Shown: one piece after another, positions 1 through 5,642 of the stretch | Position numbering within the stretch: position 1 is the first letter of the stretch | Layout: every line of letters starts with the position of its first letter | Source of the DNA: Caryophanales bacterium UBA4856 | GTDB lineage: Bacteria > Bacillota_I > Bacilli_A > RFN20 > CAG-288 | Reading direction: 5' to 3' | Assembly: GCA_002399765.1 (NCBI GenBank) | Contig: DHEG01000007.1 | Location: forward strand, 13,935-22,622 | DNA length: 8,688 bases | Notes under the pieces: model-generated | The model's database searches: none | What the model saw: the letters and a program-made list of their open reading frames with translations, nothing else | What the model was told of the DNA's origin: nothing | Translations under genes and position numbers: made by a program

Positions 1-2
1 AC

Positions 3-79
3 TGGTGCACCCGATGGGATTCAAACCCATGGCCTTGAGATTCGGAGTCTCACGCTCTATTCATCTGAGCTACGGGTGC
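3..79 (-). tRNA. tRNA-Arg (anticodon CCG, reads CGG)
   Basis: Read on the minus strand, this folds as a full 77-nt cloverleaf. The acceptor arms GCACCCG and CGGGTGC pair over 7 bp, followed by discriminator A and an encoded CCA (positions 5-3). The D arm is GCTC/GAGC. The anticodon stem TGAGA/TCTCA encloses loop CTCCGAA, giving anticodon CCG (Arg, codon CGG). The T arm carries the usual TTTGAAT loop. It lies 13 bases downstream of a second arginine tRNA on the same strand, so the two are probably one transcript; the terminator would lie left of the window. Confidence 0.96.
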
Positions 80-92
80 ACATACAAAAAAG

Positions 93-169
93 TGGCGCTC
101 CCGATAAGGTTCGAACTTATGGCCTGCCGCTTAGGAGGCGGCCGCTCTATCCAACTGAGCTACGGGAGC
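93..169 (-). tRNA. tRNA-Arg (anticodon CCT, reads AGG)
   Basis: Read on the minus strand, this is a 77-nt cloverleaf with acceptor arms GCTCCCG and CGGGAGC, discriminator G and an encoded CCA (positions 95-93). The anticodon stem GCCGC/GCGGC holds loop CTCCTAA, so the anticodon is CCT and the codon read is AGG. The T loop is TTCGAAC. It is first in a two-gene arginine tRNA unit, with a sigma-A-like promoter just upstream. AGG is the commonest arginine codon in the protein genes of this window, so this tRNA probably carries a heavy load. Confidence 0.97.
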
Positions 170-180
170 GTTGCTTGTGT

Positions 181-210
181 ATTATACCGAAAAGGCAAAA
201 GCGGTGTTAA
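181..210 (-). promoter_or_regulatory. Promoter of the tRNA-Arg pair
   Basis: On the minus strand there is a -35 box TTAACA (210-205), an 18-bp spacer and a perfect -10 box TATAAT (186-181). Transcription would begin near 174, five or so bases before the mature 5' end of tRNA-Arg(CCT) at 169. Both the match and the placement are good. Confidence 0.75.
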
Positions 211-271
211 CAAAAGGCGAAAATTTATGGGATCCAGGCGGGCAATATGCCTTTGTTGGGTCTACCCATCA

Positions 272-300
272 TTGAAAAAGGCTTACCATTAATGTATGTT
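272..300 (+). promoter_or_regulatory. Probable promoter of tRNA-Leu
   Basis: A -35 box TTGAAA (272-277) is followed by 17 bp and a weak -10 box TATGTT (295-300). The predicted start near 307 is about 10 bases before the mature tRNA-Leu. The -10 matches the consensus at only 4 of 6 positions, so the call rests mainly on spacing and placement. Confidence 0.45.
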
Positions 301-316
301 TATAGGGCTTTCACCT

Positions 317-403
317 GGGGCCGTGGTGAAACTGGCATACACGTTAGATTCAGGGTCTAATAGTCGTAAGACTGTGAGGGTTCAAGTCCCTTCGGCCCCA
401 CCA
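317..403 (+). tRNA. tRNA-Leu (anticodon CAG, reads CTG)
   Basis: This is an 87-nt class II tRNA. Acceptor arms GGGGCCG and CGGCCCC pair over 7 bp, followed by discriminator A and an encoded CCA (401-403). The anticodon stem TTAGA/TCTAA holds loop TTCAGGG, so the anticodon is CAG (Leu, CTG). A long variable arm AGTC-GTAA-GACT, the hallmark of leucine and serine tRNAs, and a T arm with loop TTCAAGT follow. It appears to be a single-gene transcript, ended by the hairpin just downstream. Confidence 0.97.
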
Positions 404-416
404 TCATAAGAAAACA

Positions 417-447
417 AAAACTGGCAAAAGCCAGTTTTATTTTTTTG
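417..447. terminator. Bidirectional Rho-independent terminator
   Basis: A 9-bp perfect stem (AAAACTGGC 417-425 with GCCAGTTTT 430-438) closes an AAAA loop. On the plus strand it runs into a T-rich tract (435-447) and ends the tRNA-Leu transcript. On the minus strand it is followed by TTTTTGTTTTC, so it can also end the zinc-ribbon gene whose stop codon is at 450-448. Confidence 0.88.
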
Positions 448-840
448 TCACAATATCAAGCATAGCCACATGATTCCCAATATTAGGAATACCAAGGCTA
501 TGAAAGCGAATGCCCCAAATGAAGCCCAGGCCGCTATCTTGTCCTTCTTCTGGAGCGTATCCATGATGGCGAACGGAACGGAAGCCAAAGAGATGATTCC
601 GGATATGAAAGTCAGGATGCCACCCACCTGCATATTGGCGTAGAGGATTACCACGTTGGCCACGAAGAACAGGAAGGTTGCCAGGATCAATGACGAAAGG
701 GCGACCCAGAAAGGCCAGGAGGAGGGCACCGCTCCCTTGTTTATTCTCTTGCCGCAGAATGGACAGACATTGAAATCGGGATCTACCTTTCTGCCGCATT
801 TAGGGCAGACCAGAGACGAATCTTTTGAATCCTCAGACAT
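448..840 (-). CDS. Small zinc-ribbon membrane protein, function unknown
   Basis: Seen: a 130-residue protein with an N-terminal zinc ribbon of two CPxCG knuckles (Cys12/Cys15 and Cys26/Cys29, 'CPKCG' and 'CPFCG'). It is followed by about three hydrophobic helices (roughly residues 45-69, 72-92 and 102-130) separated by a short charged loop (QKKDK). Zinc ribbons of this type fused to membrane helices are common in Bacillota and mostly uncharacterised; the ribbon would probably face the cytoplasm. Start choice: an in-frame ATG exists at 858-856, but a perfect -10 box at 866-861 puts the transcription start near 854, downstream of that codon. The ATG at 840-838 has AAGGGG six bases upstream. The gene is divergent from sufC. 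No specific function is inferred. Confidence 0.8.
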   Translation of the reverse strand: MSEDSKDSSLVCPKCGRKVDPDFNVCPFCGKRINKGAVPSSWPFWVALSSLILATFLFFVANVVILYANMQVGGILTFISGIISLASVPFAIMDTLQKKDKIAAWASFGAFAFIALVFLILGIMWLCLIL

Positions 841-860
841 ATCATTCCCCTTTCGCATAG

Positions 861-866
861 ATTATA
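861..866 (-). promoter_or_regulatory. -10 box of the zinc-ribbon gene
   Basis: A perfect TATAAT on the minus strand lies 20 bases upstream of the chosen ATG, implying a leader of about 14 bases that just contains the AAGGGG ribosome binding site. No convincing -35 hexamer is visible at 16-18 bp, so the promoter may be weak or activator-dependent. Confidence 0.5.
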
Positions 867-917
867 CTTTTAAATCCATTTCGCTGGTCCCTTCTTTATT
901 TGCTAACCTCCCTTGCA

Positions 918-940
918 TATGTGTTGAATGGCGACACATA
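918..940. promoter_or_regulatory. Inverted repeat, candidate operator at the suf promoter
   Basis: TATGTGT (918-924) and ACACATA (934-940) are perfect 7-bp inverted arms separated by 9 bp. The dyad covers the -35 box of the suf promoter and part of its spacer, and lies upstream of the predicted transcription start near 959. It would therefore act as DNA and not as an RNA hairpin in the suf transcript. Arm centres are 16 bp apart, which is plausible for a dimeric regulator. It does not resemble the IscR consensus that I know. The binding protein is unknown. Confidence 0.5.
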
Positions 941-952
941 CCACTTTAAAAT
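924..952 (+). promoter_or_regulatory. Promoter of the suf operon
   Basis: A -35 box TTGAAT (924-929), exactly 17 bp and a -10 box TAAAAT (947-952) predict transcription starting near 959. That gives a leader of about 28 bases, too short for a riboswitch, ending in the ribosome binding site GGAAGGAG (973-980). The -10 matches consensus at 5 of 6 positions. Confidence 0.72.
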
Positions 953-986
953 CGAACTCAGTCAGGGCTTTGGGAAGGAGTCAGCT

Positions 987-1805
987 ATGGCATACATAGA
1001 AATAAGAGATCTTAAGGCCGAGGCCGATGGACTTGAGATACTTAAGGGCATAGACCTGGATATCGAAAAGGGCGACGTGTTCGGCCTTTTGGGTCCCAAT
1101 GGCCATGGCAAATCCACTCTCCTGACCTGCATCATGGGCAATCCCCATTACAAGATAACCTCGGGATCGATAAAGATCGCTGGCGTGGAGATAGTAGGCA
1201 AGACTCCCGACGAGATCTCAAAGCTTGGCGTATTCTATTGCTTCCAAAACCCGCCTGAGGTCCAAGGCGTGGTCTCCATGGACTTCTATAAGGCAGCCAT
1301 AAACGCCCATAGGGAGAAACCCATAAACCTAGTCGACTACTACACCCAATTGGAAAAGGCCTATAAGGATGTCGGCCTTCCTTCCGAGATGAAGGAGCGC
1401 CATTTGAACGAGGACTTCTCCGGTGGGGAGAAAAAGCGCAACGAGATACTCCAGATGCTCTTGCTCCACCCAGCCATCGCCATGATGGATGAGATCGATT
1501 CCGGATTGGATGTCGATGCCATAAGAAGCGTCGGCCAAAACATCGTGAAGCTCGAGAAGGAGGGCACGACCTTCATAGTCGTGTCCCACTATGCCCGTCT
1601 CTTCGACGAGATCCACCCCAATAAGTCAGCCGTGATCATAAACGGCAAGGTTGCCCTAACCGGTGGGCCCGACTTAATACAGCGGGTCGACAACGAAGGC
1701 TATGGCTTTTTGAGGGATGAGTACGGCATTGACATAAGCAAGATGGAGGAGAAGCGCGACGTGGTCGAGGATGTCTTTGCCCATGAGGTAGGCAAGGCCA
1801 AATGA
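987..1805 (+). CDS. sufC: SufC, Fe-S cluster assembly ATPase
   Basis: SufC is the ABC-type ATPase of the cytoplasmic SufBCD complex, whose ATP cycle drives the shape changes needed to build an Fe-S cluster. Visible motifs in the 272-residue protein are Walker A GPNGHGKST (36-44), Q-loop Gln87, signature FSGGEKKR (144-151), Walker B ending MMDE (166-169), D-loop SGLD (172-175) and switch His201. The run 'DEIDSGLD' is typical of SufC, unlike transporter ATPases. The frame is open from 900, but the start at 987 is chosen because AAGGAG sits six bases upstream and the preceding codons cover the promoter. The C-terminal tail after about 243 is charged and makes the protein somewhat longer than the usual roughly 250 residues. 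First gene of the suf operon; its stop overlaps the start of sufD as ATGA. Confidence 0.97.
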   Translation: MAYIEIRDLKAEADGLEILKGIDLDIEKGDVFGLLGPNGHGKSTLLTCIMGNPHYKITSGSIKIAGVEIVGKTPDEISKLGVFYCFQNPPEVQGVVSMDFYKAAINAHREKPINLVDYYTQLEKAYKDVGLPSEMKERHLNEDFSGGEKKRNEILQMLLLHPAIAMMDEIDSGLDVDAIRSVGQNIVKLEKEGTTFIVVSHYARLFDEIHPNKSAVIINGKVALTGGPDLIQRVDNEGYGFLRDEYGIDISKMEEKRDVVEDVFAHEVGKAK

Positions 1806-2491
1806 AGACCGTGACCTATAGGGAATATCCTGGGGCTGACCTAGATCTTTCCCTGACAGTACCTAAGGATGGGGAACTGGTGGTGGATATCACCGATCTT
1901 TGGCGTATCAAGCCCTTGAAGGTGACAGGCAACATCGATATCCAAGACGGCGGGAAGCTGACCATAGTCCAGGTGGATTTTGGCAATTTCGACATCGATT
2001 TGGATGTGAGGGTCACCTTGAAGGAAAAGTCCGAGTTCTATTACCACTTGGCCGCTCTTGCCACGGCCACGGACAGGAAGATCTATACGGCCGATGTGGT
2101 GCATGTGGGCAAGGAATCGAAATCGCGCACTTCCATGTTCGGAGTCTGCATGGATGAGTCGCACATGGAATTCCTGGGCTCTTCGGACATAAAGAGGGGA
2201 GCGGCCAAGACCTGGACCAGGCAGGAGGGCAAGATCGTCAATCTGTCGTCAAAGGCCAAAGGTGTCGTTTCCCCCGCCTTGCTTATTGGCGAGGAGGATG
2301 TCTTTGCCAGCCATGGGGCGACTATGGGCTCCGTCCCCGACGACGATATCTTCTACCTGATGTCGCGTGGCTTGGACTTGGATACGGCCAAGAGGTTGAT
2401 AATGGTAGGGTACCTTAAGCCGGTGGCCTTGATGCTTGAGAACCCCAAGGTAAAAGACGAGGCGATAGGTCTTTTGGAGAAGGAAATATGA
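1802..2491 (+). CDS. sufD: SufD, short form, Fe-S scaffold complex subunit
   Basis: SufD pairs with SufB and SufC to form the scaffold and is needed for iron entry in Escherichia coli. Seen: 229 residues, with a repetitive beta-rich body and a C-terminal part (about 139-209) matching the SufD core: a Gln-Glu-Gly turn, the P-x-L-I-G-E-E-D-V strand, SHGATMG (170-176) and FYLMSRGLDLDTAKRL (184-199). His171 corresponds to E. coli SufD His360, which takes part in cluster assembly; the neighbouring Cys358 position is Ala169, which is unlikely to be critical. Typical SufD has around 400 or more residues, so the N-terminal helical domain and part of the beta-helix are missing. No frameshift is apparent: it starts in an ATGA overlap with sufC and ends in an ATGA overlap with sufS, so the short form looks genuine. 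It could also be called a SufB/SufD-family protein. Confidence 0.88.
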   Translation: MKTVTYREYPGADLDLSLTVPKDGELVVDITDLWRIKPLKVTGNIDIQDGGKLTIVQVDFGNFDIDLDVRVTLKEKSEFYYHLAALATATDRKIYTADVVHVGKESKSRTSMFGVCMDESHMEFLGSSDIKRGAAKTWTRQEGKIVNLSSKAKGVVSPALLIGEEDVFASHGATMGSVPDDDIFYLMSRGLDLDTAKRLIMVGYLKPVALMLENPKVKDEAIGLLEKEI

Positions 2492-3744
2492 AAGAGGACA
2501 AAGAAGCGCTGACTGAGACGGAAGTCGCGAGGATCCGCAGGGATTTCCCCATGCTCCGCAATGTCAAGACCATGCAAAAGCATCGGTTTTGCTATTTGGA
2601 TAACAGCGCTACTTCCTTCAAGCCCGACCTTGTCTTGAGGGCTGCGGACAGCTATTACCGCAACTGGAATGCCAACACCAATAGGGGGGATTACGATCTG
2701 GCCCATGAAGTGGACCAAAAGTACTATGAGGCCCGAAAGGAAGTGGCCGGTTTCATCGGCGCCACACCCGAAGAATTGGTCTTCACGGCCGGAGACTCCA
2801 TGAGCCTGAACATGGTTGCCTATGGCCTCATGCCCACTTTGGATAATGGCGATGAGATAGTCCTAAGCGAAGCCGAACACGCCTCCAACGCCTTGCCTTG
2901 GTTCAACGTGGCAAGACTGACGGGCGCCAAGATCGTCTTTGCCCCTTTGGACAGGGAAGGGACCGTGACCCCCTCTTCTCTCAAGAAGGTCCTGTCCGAA
3001 AGGACCAAGGTGGTATCCCTGGCCCAGGTAACCAATGTCTTGGGCAGCGTCATCGACGTTAAGGCCTTGGCCGGCTTGGCCCATGGTGTCAAAGCCCTGT
3101 TCGTCCTTGATGGAGCCCAGTCGGCTCCCACCATGAAGATCGACGTCAAGGACCTTGATTGCGACTTCTTCGCCTTCTCCGGCCACAAGATGTGTGGGCC
3201 TACCGGGATCGGTGGCCTATACGGCAAGCGTGAATTGTTGGTGAAGATGAACCCGATGCTTTCGGGTGGCGGCATGAACTCAAGGTTCGACAGGTTCGGA
3301 GACGTCTTCTACGAAGAGCCGCCTTACAAGTTTGAGGCTGGCACCCAAAACATAGCCGGAGCCTTTGGCCTTGCCGCAGCATGCCGTTACCTTGCTTCCA
3401 TAGGCATGGATAGAATCGGGAACTGGATCCGCCATTTGCGCGATGAGGTCTACCAGGCCCTGAAGGGCATTGACAAGATAACGGTTTACAATCCCGCTTC
3501 CCCAACCGGCATCTTGGCCTTCAACGTCAAGGACATCTTCTCCCAAGACGAGGCCACCTATCTGAATTCCAAGGGCATCTGCGTCAGGGCCGGCCTTCAC
3601 TGCGCCAAGATGCTTCCGGACTTCATAAGGGCCGATGGCACGGTCAGGGCCTCGTTCTACTTCTACAACGACGAGGAGGATGCCAAACAGCTCATTGGCG
3701 CCTTGACAAAGGGAGGTGATTTCCTCGATGCCTATTTCGCTTGA
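2488..3744 (+). CDS. sufS: SufS, group II cysteine desulfurase
   Basis: SufS is a PLP enzyme that converts cysteine to alanine and holds the sulfur as a persulfide for transfer to SufU. In this 418-residue protein, PLP-binding Lys234 lies in SGHK (231-234), and His131 stacks on the cofactor. Asp208 and Gln211 lie in LDGAQSA. The catalytic Cys372 lies in RAGLHCAK and the substrate-binding Arg387 in VRASFYFYN. Length and motifs fit group II enzymes. Two deviations: the RAGHHC motif reads RAGLHC (Leu370), and the position of the B. subtilis SufS zinc-binding His342 is Gln353. The start is the ATG at 2488 in an ATGA overlap with sufD, with GGAGAAGG (2476-2483) as ribosome binding site. The 3' end overlaps sufU by 17 bases. 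Confidence 0.97.
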   Translation: MKEDKEALTETEVARIRRDFPMLRNVKTMQKHRFCYLDNSATSFKPDLVLRAADSYYRNWNANTNRGDYDLAHEVDQKYYEARKEVAGFIGATPEELVFTAGDSMSLNMVAYGLMPTLDNGDEIVLSEAEHASNALPWFNVARLTGAKIVFAPLDREGTVTPSSLKKVLSERTKVVSLAQVTNVLGSVIDVKALAGLAHGVKALFVLDGAQSAPTMKIDVKDLDCDFFAFSGHKMCGPTGIGGLYGKRELLVKMNPMLSGGGMNSRFDRFGDVFYEEPPYKFEAGTQNIAGAFGLAAACRYLASIGMDRIGNWIRHLRDEVYQALKGIDKITVYNPASPTGILAFNVKDIFSQDEATYLNSKGICVRAGLHCAKMLPDFIRADGTVRASFYFYNDEEDAKQLIGALTKGGDFLDAYFA

Positions 3745-4174
3745 TCCCCTGCTTATGCGGGAGATAATAATGGACAACTACGAAAATCCCAAGAACAAGA
3801 GGGAGGTAAACGATCCCTCGTATCTTTCTTCCCATATGGACTCGGCCTCTTGCATCGATGACATCTATGTGCAGGTAAAGGTCGAGGGCCAAAAGATAAA
3901 GGACATCGCCTGGCATGGCAAGGGCTGCGCCATATCCACTGCATCCACTTCCATAATGACGGAGTTGGTAAACGGAAAAAGCGCTGAGGAAGCTGGGAAA
4001 ATATATGAGGAGTTTGATCGGATGCTCAAAGGCCAGAAATACGATGCTGCTGAATTGGGTGAAGCCCAGGCTTTCAAGAACACCGGCCGACAGCCCTCTA
4101 GGGTCAGCTGTGCCACCATCGGTTGGCGGGGCCTTTTCAAGGCGTTGGGCATAGATGGGGGAAAGGAGGACTGA
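3728..4174 (+). CDS. sufU: SufU, zinc-dependent sulfur acceptor for SufS
   Basis: SufU takes persulfide sulfur from SufS through a zinc site and feeds Fe-S assembly in Gram-positive bacteria. The 148-residue protein keeps the expected metal ligands: Cys42 and Asp44 (CID), Cys67 (GKGCAIS) and Cys128 (RVSCATIGW). It also has the extra segment of roughly 20 residues before the last Cys (about 101-121) that separates SufU from IscU. The region before the first ligand reads SASCID, where most members have N-P-x-C-G-D. The start at 3728 is chosen because GGGAGGTGA (3711-3719) lies 8 bases upstream; an in-frame GTG at 3716 falls inside that ribosome binding site. The overlap with sufS suggests translational coupling. 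Confidence 0.95.
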   Translation: MPISLDPLLMREIIMDNYENPKNKREVNDPSYLSSHMDSASCIDDIYVQVKVEGQKIKDIAWHGKGCAISTASTSIMTELVNGKSAEEAGKIYEEFDRMLKGQKYDAAELGEAQAFKNTGRQPSRVSCATIGWRGLFKALGIDGGKED

Positions 4175-4177
4175 GGG
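4162..4177 (+). promoter_or_regulatory. Ribosome binding site of sufB
   Basis: A strong AAAGGAGG (4162-4169) lies inside the last codons of sufU, 11 bases before the sufB ATG, with a second GAGGG (4173-4177) three bases before it. The nearest spacing is unusual, but the strong site fits high SufB translation. Confidence 0.5.
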
Positions 4178-4180
4178 TAT

Positions 4181-5614
4181 ATGCCAGATAAGAACAGCCA
4201 CGCCAAGTTCGATCCCACGGCCGGGGATGAACAGCGGCGCCAGGAATTCGAATTCCATGACACCATCAAGCCTATCCTTGAGATTCCCGCCGGTTTGAGC
4301 GAGGACATCGTCCGGGAAATCTCAAAGCTGAAAGGCGAACCGGAATTCATGCTTGAGAACAGGCTAAAGGGCTATGGGAACTTCATGGAAAGGCCCCAGC
4401 CCCATTTCGGGCCTAACCTTGATTTCCTCGACTTCTCCAAACTCCATTTCTTCACCCGCTATACCAACAAGGTAGCCAGAAGCTGGAACGACGTGCCTAC
4501 GCAGATAAAGGATACCTTCGCCAAGCTTGGCATCCCTCAACAGGAGCGGAAGTTCTTGGCTGGCGTAAACACCCAATATGAATCCGAGTCCGTGTATCGA
4601 TCGATGCTTGACGAGGCCAACAGGAAAGGCGTCATATTCCTCGATACCGATACGGCCCTCAAGGAATATCCGGAGTTGTTCAGGAAGTACTTTGGCAAGG
4701 TCATACCCTGGAACGACAACAAGTACGCGGCCTTGAACACGGCCGTTTGGTCTGGTGGCATATTCATCTACGTGCCTAAGGGCGTCCACCTAGAGAAACC
4801 GCTGCAGTCCTATTTCCGCATCAACAATGCCCTTACCGGTCAGTTCGAGAGAACTTTGATAATCGTCGACGATGACGCCTCGTTGCACTTTGTCGAAGGC
4901 TGCACCGCCCCGGCCTACAGCGAGGACTCCCTCCATGCCGCCGTGGTTGAGATATTCGTCGGCAAGAGGGCCAAGTGCCGTTATACCACCATCCAGAATT
5001 GGTCTACCAATGTCGTCAATCTGGTAACCCAGAGGGCCATAGTCGACGATGACGGCTTGATGGAATGGGTCGATGGCAACATCGGCTCCAAGCTCAACAT
5101 GAAATATCCATGCTGCATCCTCAGAGGCGATAGGTCCAAGGGTTCTTGCATATCCATAGCGGTAGGCGGCTACCGTCAATACCAGGACAATGGGGCCAAG
5201 ATGATAATGATCGGCCGGAATACCTCTGCCACCACCGTTTCCAAGTCGGTGGTCAAGGAGGGTGGCCGGGCCAATTTCAGGGGGCTCATAAGGATTCTTC
5301 CCCACGCCATTGGGGCGAGGGCCCATGAGGAATGCGATACCTTGATCCTCGATGATTCCTCCGCTTCGGATACCATACCCGACAACATCTGCACCAATGA
5401 TTCCTCCTATATCGAGCATGAAGCCACCGTCTCAAAGATAAACGAACGCGATCTCTTCTATTTGATGTCCAGGGGACTGACCCAATCCCAGGCCGTAAAG
5501 ACCATAGTCATGGGCTTCATCGAGCCATTCGCCAAGGAACTTCCCTTGGAGTATTCCGTCGAATTGAGTCACCTGATGGACTTGGACATGATGAAAGCCG
5601 GTAGCGTAGGCTGA
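4181..5614 (+). CDS. sufB: SufB, Fe-S cluster scaffold protein
   Basis: SufB is the main scaffold of the SufBCD complex, on which the nascent cluster forms. The 477-residue protein has the usual full length: an N-terminal helical region (to about 150), a right-handed beta-helix core with typical stretches NTAVWSGG (186-193), YVPKGVHLEKPLQ (197-209) and VEGCTAP (238-244), and a C-terminal helical part with FYLMSRGL (426-433). Cys385 in ECDT corresponds to E. coli SufB Cys405, and Glu414 in IEHEATVSKI corresponds to Glu434, both needed for cluster assembly. Nothing is missing, in contrast to the short SufD. It begins six bases after the sufU stop and is the last suf gene; mnmG follows after 28 bases. 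Confidence 0.98.
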   Translation: MPDKNSHAKFDPTAGDEQRRQEFEFHDTIKPILEIPAGLSEDIVREISKLKGEPEFMLENRLKGYGNFMERPQPHFGPNLDFLDFSKLHFFTRYTNKVARSWNDVPTQIKDTFAKLGIPQQERKFLAGVNTQYESESVYRSMLDEANRKGVIFLDTDTALKEYPELFRKYFGKVIPWNDNKYAALNTAVWSGGIFIYVPKGVHLEKPLQSYFRINNALTGQFERTLIIVDDDASLHFVEGCTAPAYSEDSLHAAVVEIFVGKRAKCRYTTIQNWSTNVVNLVTQRAIVDDDGLMEWVDGNIGSKLNMKYPCCILRGDRSKGSCISIAVGGYRQYQDNGAKMIMIGRNTSATTVSKSVVKEGGRANFRGLIRILPHAIGARAHEECDTLILDDSSASDTIPDNICTNDSSYIEHEATVSKINERDLFYLMSRGLTQSQAVKTIVMGFIEPFAKELPLEYSVELSHLMDLDMMKAGSVG

Positions 5615-5642
5615 AACTGGGCTAAAATAGCAAGGCAAAAAC

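Noticed and set aside
257..268. Short dyad TGGGT-CT-ACCCA in the tRNA spacer
   Set aside because: It is only 5 bp per arm, with no clear relation to either tRNA promoter, and could be chance.
5..292. Open reading frame of 95 codons on the plus strand at the left edge
   Set aside because: It runs antisense across two well-formed tRNA-Arg genes and into their promoter region, and has no ribosome binding site.
841..858. Upstream ATG adding six residues to the zinc-ribbon protein
   Set aside because: It would lie at or before the transcription start implied by the TATAAT at 866-861, and the internal ATG has the better ribosome binding site.
900..986. Upstream in-frame start that would add 29 residues to SufC
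   Set aside because: The added codons cover the -35 and -10 boxes and the predicted transcription start. The ATG at 987 has a strong ribosome binding site and gives the normal SufC N-terminus.
953..986. Riboswitch or leader RNA before sufC
   Set aside because: The predicted leader is only about 28 bases and shows no hairpin or terminator; the inverted repeat lies upstream of the transcription start.
3716..3727. GTG start adding four residues to SufU
   Set aside because: The codon is part of the GGGAGGTGA ribosome binding site that serves the ATG at 3728.
4790..5419. 209-codon antisense open frame inside sufB
   Set aside because: It is a shadow of the strongly conserved SufB frame, has no recognisable domain and no ribosome binding site. 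The same applies to the other long antisense frames in sufS, sufU and mnmG.
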